This document shows, one piece after another, positions 29,554 through 37,123 of a DNA stretch of 64,000 nt. Source of the DNA: an uncultured Rhodobacterales bacterium. GTDB lineage: Bacteria > Pseudomonadota > Alphaproteobacteria > Rhodobacterales > Rhodobacteraceae. Location: assembly GCA_903873585.1 (NCBI GenBank), contig CAIQOV010000043.1, forward strand, positions 124,001 to 188,000. Direction: 5' to 3'. Within the stretch, counting starts at the first letter, position 1. The number at the start of each line of letters is the position of its first letter. Both the position numbers and the translations under genes were made by a program. The notes under the pieces were generated by a model. The model had not been told where the DNA came from. It ran no database searches and saw only the letters and a program-made list of their open reading frames with translations.

Positions 29554-29958
29554 TTAGACCGCGCCGGCCAAAGCCACGCGCAGCGTTGCGGGAAAGCGGG
29601 TGGGAGTGCCAGTGGCGGTCAGGCAAACCAGCGTGACGCGTGCGGTGAACAAGGTTTGCGCGTAGCACAGCACCGCCTGATCCAGCACCAAGCGCGCACC
29701 GCTGTGCTCTGACACGGTGGTTTGCACGGTCAGAACATCGTCAAACAGGGCGGGGCGCAGGTAATCGGCTTCGACCCGACGAACGGCGAAAACCAAGCCG
29801 TGCTCGGCGCGCAACAGCGCTTGGTCAACCCCAAGCCCCCGCACCCACTCACTACGGGCGCGTTCGATGAATTTCAGATAGTTGGCGTAATAGACGATCC
29901 CGGCCAAGTCGGTGTCTTCGTAATAGACGCGCAGGGGGAAGATGTGGGGGGATTGCAT
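29554..29958 (-). CDS. ybgC: Tol-Pal associated acyl-CoA thioesterase YbgC
   Basis: 134 aa, hotdog fold. The N-terminal signature RVYYEDTDLAGIVYYANYLKFIERAR contains the catalytic Asp typical of YbgC 4-hydroxybenzoyl-CoA thioesterase-like proteins. It hydrolyses short-chain or phospholipid-linked acyl thioesters in the cytoplasm and heads the tol-pal cluster in many proteobacteria, as here. Confidence 0.94.
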   Translation of the reverse strand: MQSPHIFPLRVYYEDTDLAGIVYYANYLKFIERARSEWVRGLGVDQALLRAEHGLVFAVRRVEADYLRPALFDDVLTVQTTVSEHSGARLVLDQAVLCYAQTLFTARVTLVCLTATGTPTRFPATLRVALAGAV

Positions 29959-29997
29959 GGGGTGAGACTAGGGTTTCAACACGCCCCGCGCAAGGCA

Positions 29998-30624
29998 TCA
30001 CCCCTGCGCCACGCTCACCCGCCCAAAGACCCGCAAGGCGTGAGAGGCGTCTTTGCTGGCAACGGGCAGGAGCGGGTCATAGACAGCGCGGATCACGGCG
30101 GCGATTTGGGGGTTGAGCACCACTTTGCCCGCGTCCATCGTCAAGATCGGGCGCTGGGCAAAGGCTTGGTCTGACCATAGGCAGATCATTTGGGCGGCTT
30201 CTGACAGCGCCAGATATTCTGCGGGCACTTCGGCTAAGGGGCCGCCTATGCGCAAGAAAACAAAAGCGGCGCGGATAGAGCCGTTTTCATCAAAGCGAAA
30301 CAGGCGGTAGTGGCTGGCCCCTTGGCCGCCTAACCTGCTGCACAGCGGGCCAAGGTCGGGCACAATGCCGTCTAACCCCGGCACACCGGGCAATTCGGAC
30401 CAGTCGCGAAAGAAAAACACCATCAGGTTCGCGCCCAGTTCGGCATCGGTTTCGGCCATCTTATGGCCGGCCAAAGTCACAACCGCCTCGATAGCGCCTT
30501 TCAGCACCGATAGGGTTTGGTCTTCGACGCCAAAGACCACGGGCACAATCGGCCGGCCCCAACGGGCAAAGTGATAGGCCCCGTCGGCATGGGTGAACAG
30601 GGCTGCGATGTCGTCTGGGGTCAT
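29998..30624 (-). CDS. Conserved-looking protein of unknown function
   Basis: 208 aa from the ATG at 30624; a longer frame to 30672 would cross the hairpin ending the upstream gene. No signal peptide or membrane segment is evident. The sequence is well mixed, with stretches such as HFARWGRPIVPVVFGVEDQT, VVTLAGHKMAETDAELGANLMVFFFRDW and CLWSDQAFAQRP. I do not recognise the family. Codon use matches neighbouring real genes and the frame ends 39 bp before ybgC begins on the same strand, so it may lead into the tol-pal transcript. Confidence 0.75.
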   Translation of the reverse strand: MTPDDIAALFTHADGAYHFARWGRPIVPVVFGVEDQTLSVLKGAIEAVVTLAGHKMAETDAELGANLMVFFFRDWSELPGVPGLDGIVPDLGPLCSRLGGQGASHYRLFRFDENGSIRAAFVFLRIGGPLAEVPAEYLALSEAAQMICLWSDQAFAQRPILTMDAGKVVLNPQIAAVIRAVYDPLLPVASKDASHALRVFGRVSVAQG

Positions 30625-30650
30625 TGGGGCGCTTTGGTCTTGAAGGGGGC

Positions 30651-30670
30651 GGGGGGCAAGGTTGCCCCCC
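30651..30670 (-). terminator. Hairpin after the DUF1993 gene
   Basis: Perfect arms GGGGGGCAA / TTGCCCCCC with a 2-nt gap, 14 bp after the DUF1993 stop. The loop is very tight, so some base pairs must open. No long T run follows. Confidence 0.5.
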
Positions 30671-30683
30671 ATGGTGGGAAGGC

Positions 30684-31172
30684 TCAGCCGCCCAAGAAGT
30701 CAGACTTGCCCACGTCAACGCCGTTGGCGCGCAAGATCGCGTAGGCGGTGGACATGTGGAAGTAGAAGTTCGGGATGGCGTAGCTTGCCAGATATTGCGG
30801 CGCGGGGAAGGTCAACTCACGCGGGCCAGCCTTAACGGTGATGGTGCGCGCTTCGGCCCCGTCAAAGGCGGCATCGGGGATGGTCGAGATGAAAGCGATG
30901 GTCTTGGCGATACGCTCTTTCAGCTCGGCAATCGTGGTTTCGGTATCGGCGAAAGAGGGCACGTCCACCCCTGCCAAACGCGCAGGCGCGCCCTTGGCAT
31001 GGTCGCAGGCGATGGTGATCTGGCGCCAGAAGGGCAGCATATCGGCGATCAGGCGCAGTTGGGGGATCACCTCGGGCTTGATCTTTTTGGCTTCGGCAAA
31101 CGCCTCGGCCTTGTCGAGAATTTTGGACAGCGCGGTGAGAGAGTGAACGAACATCGAGACGGGCGATTGCAT
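30684..31172 (-). CDS. DUF1993 family protein
   Basis: 162 aa. The pattern MFVHSLTALSKILDKAEAFAE, RLIADMLPFWRQITIACDHAKG and the C-terminal YLASYAIPNFYFHMSTAYAILRANGVDVGKSDFLG is that of the DUF1993 family, distantly related to DinB-like four-helix bundles. Soluble and probably cytoplasmic. Function unknown. It is flanked by a hairpin downstream and by about 117 bp before argF upstream. Confidence 0.85.
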   Translation of the reverse strand: MQSPVSMFVHSLTALSKILDKAEAFAEAKKIKPEVIPQLRLIADMLPFWRQITIACDHAKGAPARLAGVDVPSFADTETTIAELKERIAKTIAFISTIPDAAFDGAEARTITVKAGPRELTFPAPQYLASYAIPNFYFHMSTAYAILRANGVDVGKSDFLGG

Positions 31173-31289
31173 GGAAAGCTCCTGTTAAGGTGGGCGCATC
31201 AAAGACGGGTTTGGCGCGGAAAGGCAAGGAGTCACGTGCCGCCGCAGGCGATTGCGGCGGCAGGGGGGATGGTTTGTTCAGTTGGCTAT

Positions 31290-32216
31290 TTAAGCGCCCA
31301 AGCTCCACCGCAGGATGGCTTTTTGCGCGTGCAGGCGGTTTTCGGCCTCGTCAAACACCACGGAATGGGGGCCATCCATCACGGCGCTGGTGGCCTCATC
31401 ATTGCGATGCGCGGGCAGGCAGTGCATGAACAAGGCATCGGGCTTGGCTTTGGCCATCAGCGCCTCGTTCACCTGATAGCCGCGCAACTGGTTGTTGCGA
31501 CGCTCTTTGGCGGATTCGGGGTCGTGCATTGACACCCATGTATCGGTCACGACCAGATCAGCGCCGACCACGGCAAGGGCAGGGTCGCGTTCGATGCGGA
31601 TGTTTGAGCCGCGCGCGCGGGCGAAATCTATAAAGGCTTGTTCAGGGTCTAAGGGTTCGGGGCCGGTAAAGGTCAGATCAAAGCCAAACTGCCCTGCGGC
31701 GTGCAAAAAGCTGGCGCAGACGTTGTTGCCATCCCCTGCCCAAACCACCTTGCGCCCCGCAATCGGGCCGCGGTGTTCTTCATAGGTCATGACATCGGCC
31801 ATAATCTGGCAGGGATGGGTGCGGTTGGTTAGGCCGTTGATCACGGGCACGGTGGCGTGTTCGGCCATTTCAAGCAGCGTTGCCTCTTCAAAGGTGCGGA
31901 TCATGATCAGGTCGACATAGCGCGACAGAACGCGGGCGGTGTCGGCGATGGTTTCGCCGTGGCCCAGTTGCATTTCCTTGCCCGACAGCACCATGGTCTG
32001 CCCGCCCATCTGGCGCACACCAACGTCAAACGACACCCGCGTGCGGGTTGAGGGCTTTTCGAAGATCAGCGCCACCATGCGGCCCGCCAAGGGCTGCTCG
32101 TCATCAAGCGCGCCTTTCGGGCGGTCGTTGCGGGCAGCTTTCATGGCGTGGGCAGAGTCGATCATGTGCCGCAGATCGGCGGCATCGGTTTTGTGCAGGT
32201 CTAGAAAATGGTTCAT
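31290..32216 (-). CDS. argF: Ornithine carbamoyltransferase
   Basis: 308 aa. The carbamoyl-phosphate motif STRTR is at 56-60, the HPCQ-type stretch is THPCQIMAD, and the ornithine loop HCLP lies near the C-terminus ([10 protein letters not shown]). It makes citrulline in arginine biosynthesis. The ATG at 32216 is used; an adjacent GTG at 32219 is possible. It follows argD on the same strand with a repeat element between them. Confidence 0.96.
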   Translation of the reverse strand: MNHFLDLHKTDAADLRHMIDSAHAMKAARNDRPKGALDDEQPLAGRMVALIFEKPSTRTRVSFDVGVRQMGGQTMVLSGKEMQLGHGETIADTARVLSRYVDLIMIRTFEEATLLEMAEHATVPVINGLTNRTHPCQIMADVMTYEEHRGPIAGRKVVWAGDGNNVCASFLHAAGQFGFDLTFTGPEPLDPEQAFIDFARARGSNIRIERDPALAVVGADLVVTDTWVSMHDPESAKERRNNQLRGYQVNEALMAKAKPDALFMHCLPAHRNDEATSAVMDGPHSVVFDEAENRLHAQKAILRWSLGA

Positions 32217-32237
32217 CACTGTCTTTCTGTCCGAAAG

Positions 32238-32290
32238 CCGGGGGTTTCACACCCCCGGACCCCCGTGGGATATTTGGGCAAGTATGAAAG
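32238..32290. repeat. Rhodobacteral-type intergenic hairpin element (copy 1)
   Basis: Arms CCGGGGGT (32238-32245) and ACCCCCGG (32251-32258) enclose a 5-nt loop and are followed by a CCCCCGTGGGATATTTGGGC segment and AAGTATGAAAG. This composite of GC hairpin plus ATATTTGGGCAAG tail resembles short dispersed elements I associate with this bacterial family. It lies between argD and argF, where it may act as a partial terminator. Confidence 0.6.
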
Positions 32291-32316
32291 GGCAAACAGA
32301 GCGGTTGGCCCGCATC

Positions 32317-33492
32317 TTAGGCGGCTTCGACAAGGTTTGCGGTTTTATCCAACAGGGCCAGCGCTGTGGCAATGTCGGCATCGGGGATATTGAGCGCGGG
32401 CAAAAGGCGGATCACGTTGTCGGCGGCCGGCACGGTTAGGATGCCCGCCTGATAGCCCGCCTTCACGATATCGGTGTTGAGCGCTGTGCATTTCAGGCCA
32501 AGGATCAACCCTTCGCCGCGCACGGCTTCAAACACTTTGGGATGGGCTGCGACCAAGCTTTCCAGTCCCTGCCGCAGCAGGGCGGATTTGCGGTTCACCT
32601 CGGCCAAGAAGGCGTCGTCGGCGATGATCTCCATCACTTTGGCCCCCACAGCGCAGGCCAAGGGGTTGCCGCCATAGGTTGACCCATGCGTGCCTGCCCC
32701 CATGCCGAGGGCAGCGTTTTCGGTGGCCAGCACCGCGCCCAAGGGAAAGCCGCCGCCGATGCCTTTGGCGACCATCATAATGTCGGGGGTGATGCCAGAC
32801 CATTCGTGGGCGAACAGTTTGCCCGTGCGGCCCATTCCACATTGCACCTCGTCAAAGATCAGCAGCGTGCCGGTGGCATCGCACAGATCGCGCAGACCTT
32901 TCAGGCATTGGTCGGGCACGATGCGAATGCCGCCCTCGCCCTGAACGGGTTCGATCATCACCGCACAGGTCTGGTCGGTGATGGCCGCGCGCAGGGCATC
33001 GTGGTCGCCCCATTTCAGGTGCACAAAGCCCGGCATCAAGGGGCCATATCCTTTGACCATCTTTTCCGACCCTGCCGCAGCAATGGCACCAGTTGAGCGC
33101 CCATGGAACGCGCCTTCAAAGGTGATGATCTGGGTGCGGTTGGGCCGGCCCTTTTCATAATGATACTTGCGCGCCATTTTGATGGCGAGTTCCGCCGCTT
33201 CCGTTCCTGAATTGGTGAAAAACACCGTGTCGGCGAAGGTTTTATCCACCAGCGCCTCGGCCAGCTTTTCCTGCTCTGGGATGCGGTAGAGGTTAGACAC
33301 GTGCCACAACTTGCCCGCCTGTTCGGTCAGCGCCGCGACAAGGTCAGGGTTGGCATGGCCCAAGGCATTCACCGCAATGCCAGCGCCAAGGTCAAGATAG
33401 CGCTTGCCATCTTCTGCCGTCAGCCAAGAGCCTTCGCCCTTCACAAAAGCCATGGGCGCGCGGTTATAGGTGGGCAAGACGGGGGTGATCAT
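32317..33492 (-). CDS. argD: Acetylornithine aminotransferase
   Basis: 391 aa. A class III PLP aminotransferase: LFTNSGTEA-like FFTNSGTEAAELAIKMARKYHY, FDEVQCGMGRTGKLFAHE, and the PLP lysine in MVAKGIGGGFPLGA. It converts N-acetylglutamate semialdehyde to N-acetylornithine (and may serve DapC). The start at 33492 (MITPVLPTYNRAP) matches the family N-terminus; a longer frame to 33699 is non-conserved. It is followed by argF, an arrangement typical of alphaproteobacteria. Confidence 0.95.
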   Translation of the reverse strand: MITPVLPTYNRAPMAFVKGEGSWLTAEDGKRYLDLGAGIAVNALGHANPDLVAALTEQAGKLWHVSNLYRIPEQEKLAEALVDKTFADTVFFTNSGTEAAELAIKMARKYHYEKGRPNRTQIITFEGAFHGRSTGAIAAAGSEKMVKGYGPLMPGFVHLKWGDHDALRAAITDQTCAVMIEPVQGEGGIRIVPDQCLKGLRDLCDATGTLLIFDEVQCGMGRTGKLFAHEWSGITPDIMMVAKGIGGGFPLGAVLATENAALGMGAGTHGSTYGGNPLACAVGAKVMEIIADDAFLAEVNRKSALLRQGLESLVAAHPKVFEAVRGEGLILGLKCTALNTDIVKAGYQAGILTVPAADNVIRLLPALNIPDADIATALALLDKTANLVEAA

Positions 33493-33684
33493 GGGGCAAG
33501 TCCTGTAGCGAAAGACCAAGGGGTGCCAAAGACGGGCGCAAAGGTCAACGATCTTTGGAAGGGGATGGGCCCAAAGGGCCACGCAAAAGCGCGCAGACGC
33601 GGTTAGCGTCGGCGTCGGGGCAGGTGCATGGGGGGGCAATGCGGGCTCATGCGGTGTCTGATAGGCATGGGCGGCCTTTGTGTA

Positions 33685-33721
33685 AAGGAAAAAGCGCAAG
33701 ACAGCGGGGCTGTCTTGCGCT
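33685..33721 (-). terminator. Rho-independent terminator after the 5'-nucleotidase gene
   Basis: A perfect 13-bp stem AGCGCAAGACAGC / GCTGTCTTGCGCT with a 3-nt loop (33693-33721). On the minus strand it is followed by TTTTCC. The rest of the 255-bp gap before argD shows no clear feature. Confidence 0.88.
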
Positions 33722-33747
33722 GTGGTTTGGCAAGGGTGCGGTTTAGG

Positions 33748-35247
33748 TCACTGACCCAGCGCTTTGATCCGGCCTTCAACGGCGGGCTGCACGCTGGCTC
33801 GCGTTTGCACATAGTCCATCACGACTTGCGCCACCAAAGCGCCAGCGCCCGTGTCGGTGATTTGCTTGGCGTCTTTGAGCATTTTGTACCCATCGCCGCC
33901 GCCCAGCATATAATCGTTCACCGCAACCTTATATGTCTTGGCCGGATCAAGTGCCGCGCCTGCCACCAACACCTCTGTCACGCGCGCACCGGCTTCGGCC
34001 TTGGGGTCATAGACCAGCGTCAGGCCCGACACTTGCGCAAAGCGGCCAGCGCCTTTTTCCACCTGCGACACCGCGTTTTCCAAAGCCTCGCGCAGGTGCG
34101 CGCCATTGATTTCGACCACGGCGAGGGTGTTGCCAAACGGCAGTTCTGTCAGGATATCGCGCCGCGTCAGGGTGGCCCCTGCGTCATAGGTGCGGTCGGC
34201 CCGAATGCCGCCGCCGTTCATCAGCGCCACATCCGCCCCGCTTTGCAGGCGCATCGCATCGGCGATCAGGTTGCCCATGGTTGATTCTTCAGCCCGCACC
34301 ACGTTGCGGCGGCTGTCGAGCGGGGTTGTCGTTGTGCCAATCGCCACGTTCAGCGTGTCATCCAGCCCTTTTTGCAGGCTATCGACCAGCGCTTGGGTTT
34401 CGGGATCGGGTGTTACGGTGGCGGTGTCGATAAAGCGGAAGGCAGGCGTCCATTTCACCACGCGCTTGCCGTCTTTTTCGCTGATGTTCACCATCAGATC
34501 CACAGGCGAAAGCAACCGCGCGTCGATCGAGGTTTCGACATAGGCGGTGATCCCGTCATAGCTTGTGCCATAAGAATGGTCATCGCCCGACAGCACCACA
34601 TCGAAAGCCTTGGAGTGGATCAGTTGCAAGTCGTTGTAGACATCGGTCTGCACCACGCCCACCACCAGGTCGGCCCCATTATCGCGGGCTTGCTTGGCGG
34701 CGGCAATGGCACTGTCAACCGTGGGCAAAAAGACCAGATCATCGGTGTTCGAAACCTCGGGCGAGGTGTCTTGCGCCACTGGGATCAGGGCAATTTTCAC
34801 ACCCGCGATGTCTTTCACCACCACGCCGCCCAAGCCCGTGATGGCGGTGCCATCCTTTTGGGTGATGTTGATCGCAGCCCACGGGTATTTTGACGCCGCC
34901 AGTTTCTGCGCGAAATTCTCGGGGCCAAAATCGAATTCATGGTTGCCCGGAACAGCCAGATCGAACGGCACAAGGTTGGTCAGATCAATCGTGTTCTGCC
35001 CCTTGTCAAACCCCGACAACAGCGAGGGCGACAGCATATCGCCGTCAAACAGATACAGCGTGTTGGGGTTGGCGGCGCGTTCGGCCTTGGCCACGGCGTT
35101 CAGGCGGGCAAAGCCGCCTTGGGTGCCATCACCGGCAAAGTTGTACACATCGCCCACACCCAGCAGGGTGATCTTGACAGGGTCGGCCATCAGGGGGGCT
35201 GCTGTTAGGGCGCATAGGGTTGTGGCAAGAAGCAGGGATTTGGTCAT
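33748..35247 (-). CDS. Bifunctional metallophosphatase / 5'-nucleotidase
   Basis: 499 aa. Signal peptide about residues 1-22 (MTKSLLLATTLCALTAAPLMA), then the metallophosphoesterase domain with GDVY, FDGDML and GNHEFDFG, and the C-terminal 5'-nucleotidase domain with MNGGGIRADRTYD, LPFGNTL and VNDYMLGGGDGY. It dephosphorylates nucleotides or UDP-sugars in the periplasm. The first metal motif reads D-V-Y, not the D-x-H of E. coli UshA, a variant seen in part of the family. The start at 35247 follows GGAGA; a frame extending to 35553 overlaps an opposite-strand gene and is rejected. Confidence 0.92.
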   Translation of the reverse strand: MTKSLLLATTLCALTAAPLMADPVKITLLGVGDVYNFAGDGTQGGFARLNAVAKAERAANPNTLYLFDGDMLSPSLLSGFDKGQNTIDLTNLVPFDLAVPGNHEFDFGPENFAQKLAASKYPWAAINITQKDGTAITGLGGVVVKDIAGVKIALIPVAQDTSPEVSNTDDLVFLPTVDSAIAAAKQARDNGADLVVGVVQTDVYNDLQLIHSKAFDVVLSGDDHSYGTSYDGITAYVETSIDARLLSPVDLMVNISEKDGKRVVKWTPAFRFIDTATVTPDPETQALVDSLQKGLDDTLNVAIGTTTTPLDSRRNVVRAEESTMGNLIADAMRLQSGADVALMNGGGIRADRTYDAGATLTRRDILTELPFGNTLAVVEINGAHLREALENAVSQVEKGAGRFAQVSGLTLVYDPKAEAGARVTEVLVAGAALDPAKTYKVAVNDYMLGGGDGYKMLKDAKQITDTGAGALVAQVVMDYVQTRASVQPAVEGRIKALGQ

Positions 35248-35409
35248 AAAATGTCTCCGAAAATGGGTGCGCGCATTTTGCCCATGCTTAGGCTTGGGTG
35301 TCAAATGCGCGGCCAGACTGCACCCAGCCCATGACAGCCATATGACGTGAGGTTGACCGGCGCGCAGCCTTAAGGCATCAGGCTGCAAAGCTTTCAGACG
35401 GTGGGGCCT

Positions 35410-35748
35410 ATGCTGATCTACAAAATCTTCCGCAGGTCCGAATGGGCCGCCTTTCACGCCGCAGGCATCACGACGGGCGCGCCGATTGATGTGCAAGACG
35501 GCTACATCCACTTTTCCACCGCAGCCCAAGTGGCTGAAACCGCGGCCAAGCACTTTGCCGCCGACAGCGATTTGGTGCTGCTAGCCTTGGAAAGCGACCG
35601 CCTAGGCGCTGCGCTGAAATGGGAGCCTTCGCGCGGGGGGGCGCTTTTCCCGCATCTGTACCGCGCTTTAGACCTGACCGATGTGCTGTGGGACAAAAGC
35701 CTGCCCTTGGGCGCGACCGGCCACATCTTCCCCGAGGGCATATTTTGA
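35410..35748 (+). CDS. DUF952 domain-containing protein
   Basis: 112 aa. The compact DUF952 pattern is visible: [50 protein letters not shown] and [20 protein letters not shown]. The His of GYIHFS is strongly conserved in the family and suggests an ADP-ribosyl or NAD-related fold. Function unknown. Its stop TGA overlaps the TTG start of pyrD, so the two are translationally coupled. The ATG at 35410 is preferred to a GTG at 35401. Confidence 0.88.
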   Translation: MLIYKIFRRSEWAAFHAAGITTGAPIDVQDGYIHFSTAAQVAETAAKHFAADSDLVLLALESDRLGAALKWEPSRGGALFPHLYRALDLTDVLWDKSLPLGATGHIFPEGIF

Positions 35749-36806
35749 CCCCCGTTGAACGCCTAGGGCTGGCGCTGCTGCACCGTTTCGATCCTGAAAC
35801 AGCACACGGCCTTTCGCTGACCGCCCTGCGCCTTGGTCTTGCGCCCTTGCCCGGCCCTGTTTCCAGCGCGCGGTTGAACACCCAAGTGGCGGGGCTGGAT
35901 CTGCCCAATCCGGTTGGTTTGGCGGCGGGATATGACAAAAACGCCGTGGCCTTGGGGCCCCTGTCGCGTGCGGGCTTTGGCTTTCTGGAAGTGGGGGCCG
36001 CGACCCCCTTACCGCAAGAGGGCAACCCCAAGCCCCGCCTGTTTCGCCTGACCGAGGATCACGCCGCCATCAACCGCTTTGGCTTTAACAACCAAGGCGC
36101 TGTGCTGATCGCCACCCGCTTTGCCGCCCGCAAGCGTGGTTTGGTGCCCGTGGGCATCAACCTAGGGGCCAACAAAACCTCGACCGACCGCGCCGCTGAT
36201 TTCGCCCAAGTGCTGGCGCTGTGCGGCCCGTATGTCGATTTCGCCACGGTCAACGTGTCATCGCCCAACACCGAAAAGCTGCGCGATTTGCAGGGGCCTG
36301 CGGCGCTTGCCGCATTGCTTGCAGGCGTCATGCAAGTGCGCACCACCTTGGCCCGCCCCATCCCGATCTTCCTGAAAATCGCCCCCGATCTGGCCCACGA
36401 TGAATTGACCGCCTTGGCCGAGGTTGCCCTGTCGTCTGGCTTGTCAGGCATCATCGCCACCAACACCACGCTTTCGCGTGATGGTCTGCGCGCGCGCCAA
36501 GCGTCAGAAACCGGTGGCCTATCTGGCGCGCCGCTGTTTGAAAAATCGACCCGCGTTTTGGCGCAGCTTTCCAAACTGACCCAAGGCAAGCTGCCGCTGA
36601 TCGGGGTGGGCGGCATAAGCAATGCCGAACAAGCCTATGCGAAAATCCGCGCTGGGGCTTCGGCGGTGCAGGTCTACACGGCGATGGTCTATCAAGGGCT
36701 GTCGGTGGCATCAGACATCGCAAAGGGCCTAGACACGCTTCTAGCCCGCGATGGCTATGCCAATGTCGCCCAAGCCATAGGCACCCGACGCGATACGTGG
36801 CTTTAA
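35745..36806 (+). CDS. pyrD: Dihydroorotate dehydrogenase (quinone), class 2
   Basis: 353 aa from the TTG at 35745, sharing two bases with the upstream stop, with GAGGG about 6 nt before it. The N-terminal membrane-association helices ([22 protein letters not shown]) define class 2. FMN and substrate motifs include [30 protein letters not shown] (catalytic Ser) and [15 protein letters not shown]. It oxidises dihydroorotate to orotate and passes electrons to quinone, a step of pyrimidine synthesis. No ATG in this frame gives a full N-terminus without overlapping the DUF952 gene. Confidence 0.95.
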   Translation: MTPVERLGLALLHRFDPETAHGLSLTALRLGLAPLPGPVSSARLNTQVAGLDLPNPVGLAAGYDKNAVALGPLSRAGFGFLEVGAATPLPQEGNPKPRLFRLTEDHAAINRFGFNNQGAVLIATRFAARKRGLVPVGINLGANKTSTDRAADFAQVLALCGPYVDFATVNVSSPNTEKLRDLQGPAALAALLAGVMQVRTTLARPIPIFLKIAPDLAHDELTALAEVALSSGLSGIIATNTTLSRDGLRARQASETGGLSGAPLFEKSTRVLAQLSKLTQGKLPLIGVGGISNAEQAYAKIRAGASAVQVYTAMVYQGLSVASDIAKGLDTLLARDGYANVAQAIGTRRDTWL

Positions 36807-36812
36807 GCCGCC

Positions 36813-36838
36813 CTTCTCTTGGCGCAAATACTGCGGGG
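36813..36838 (-). repeat. Rhodobacteral-type intergenic element (copy 2, tail part only)
   Basis: Read on the minus strand this gap carries CCCCGCAGTATTTGCGCC then AAGAGAAG, which lines up with the CCCCGTGGGATATTTGGGC and AAGTATGAAAG tail of the element at 32238-32290. The GC hairpin half is degraded (AGCCCCGAACCCC). It lies between convergent pyrD and the Lrp-like gene. Confidence 0.45.
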
Positions 36839-36861
36839 TTCGGGGCTGGCCACGGCTTGGG

Positions 36862-37098
36862 CTAAAAGGCTTTGAACGTCATCGTCGTTAGGGTGCGCAC
36901 GATGTCGGGGATGTCGAACAGGCGCTGCGACAGGTAGTGCCCCACATCTTCACCGTCGGGGATATAGACCTTGGCGATTAGGTCATATTCGCCGCTGGTG
37001 GAATACAACTCGCTCACCGCCTCGCGGTCATAGATGGCGGTGGCGACGGCATAGGTGCGGCCGGGGGTGCAGCGGAATTGAACGAAAACGCAGGTCAT
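36862..37098 (-). CDS. Stand-alone Lrp/AsnC ligand-binding (RAM) domain protein
   Basis: 78 aa, consisting only of the regulation-of-amino-acid-metabolism fold: FVQFRCTPGRTYAVATAIYD, STSGEYDLIAKVYIPDGEDVGHYLSQRL, IPDIVRTLTTMTF. The DNA-binding domain of Lrp/AsnC regulators is missing and no upstream fragment of it is present, so this is a SraA-type single-domain protein, not a broken gene. Such proteins oligomerise and may bind amino acids. It lies 25 bp downstream of the RecD-like helicase gene on the same strand. Confidence 0.88.
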   Translation of the reverse strand: MTCVFVQFRCTPGRTYAVATAIYDREAVSELYSTSGEYDLIAKVYIPDGEDVGHYLSQRLFDIPDIVRTLTTMTFKAF

Positions 37099-37123
37099 GG
37101 CAGTCTCCTTGGCTGGGGGCAGA

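Noticed and set aside
33493-33699. In-frame extension of argD with a proline-rich N-terminus
   Set aside because: Composition is unlike the family, and it runs into the 5'-nucleotidase terminator; the 33492 start begins with the conserved sequence.
33748-35247. Apparent loss of the first metal-binding His (D-V-Y) in the 5'-nucleotidase
   Set aside because: Variants of this motif are common in bacterial members of the family and all other motifs are intact, so it is not evidence of inactivity.
35248-35553. In-frame N-terminal extension of the 5'-nucleotidase
   Set aside because: It overlaps the DUF952 gene on the other strand and would bury the obvious signal peptide.
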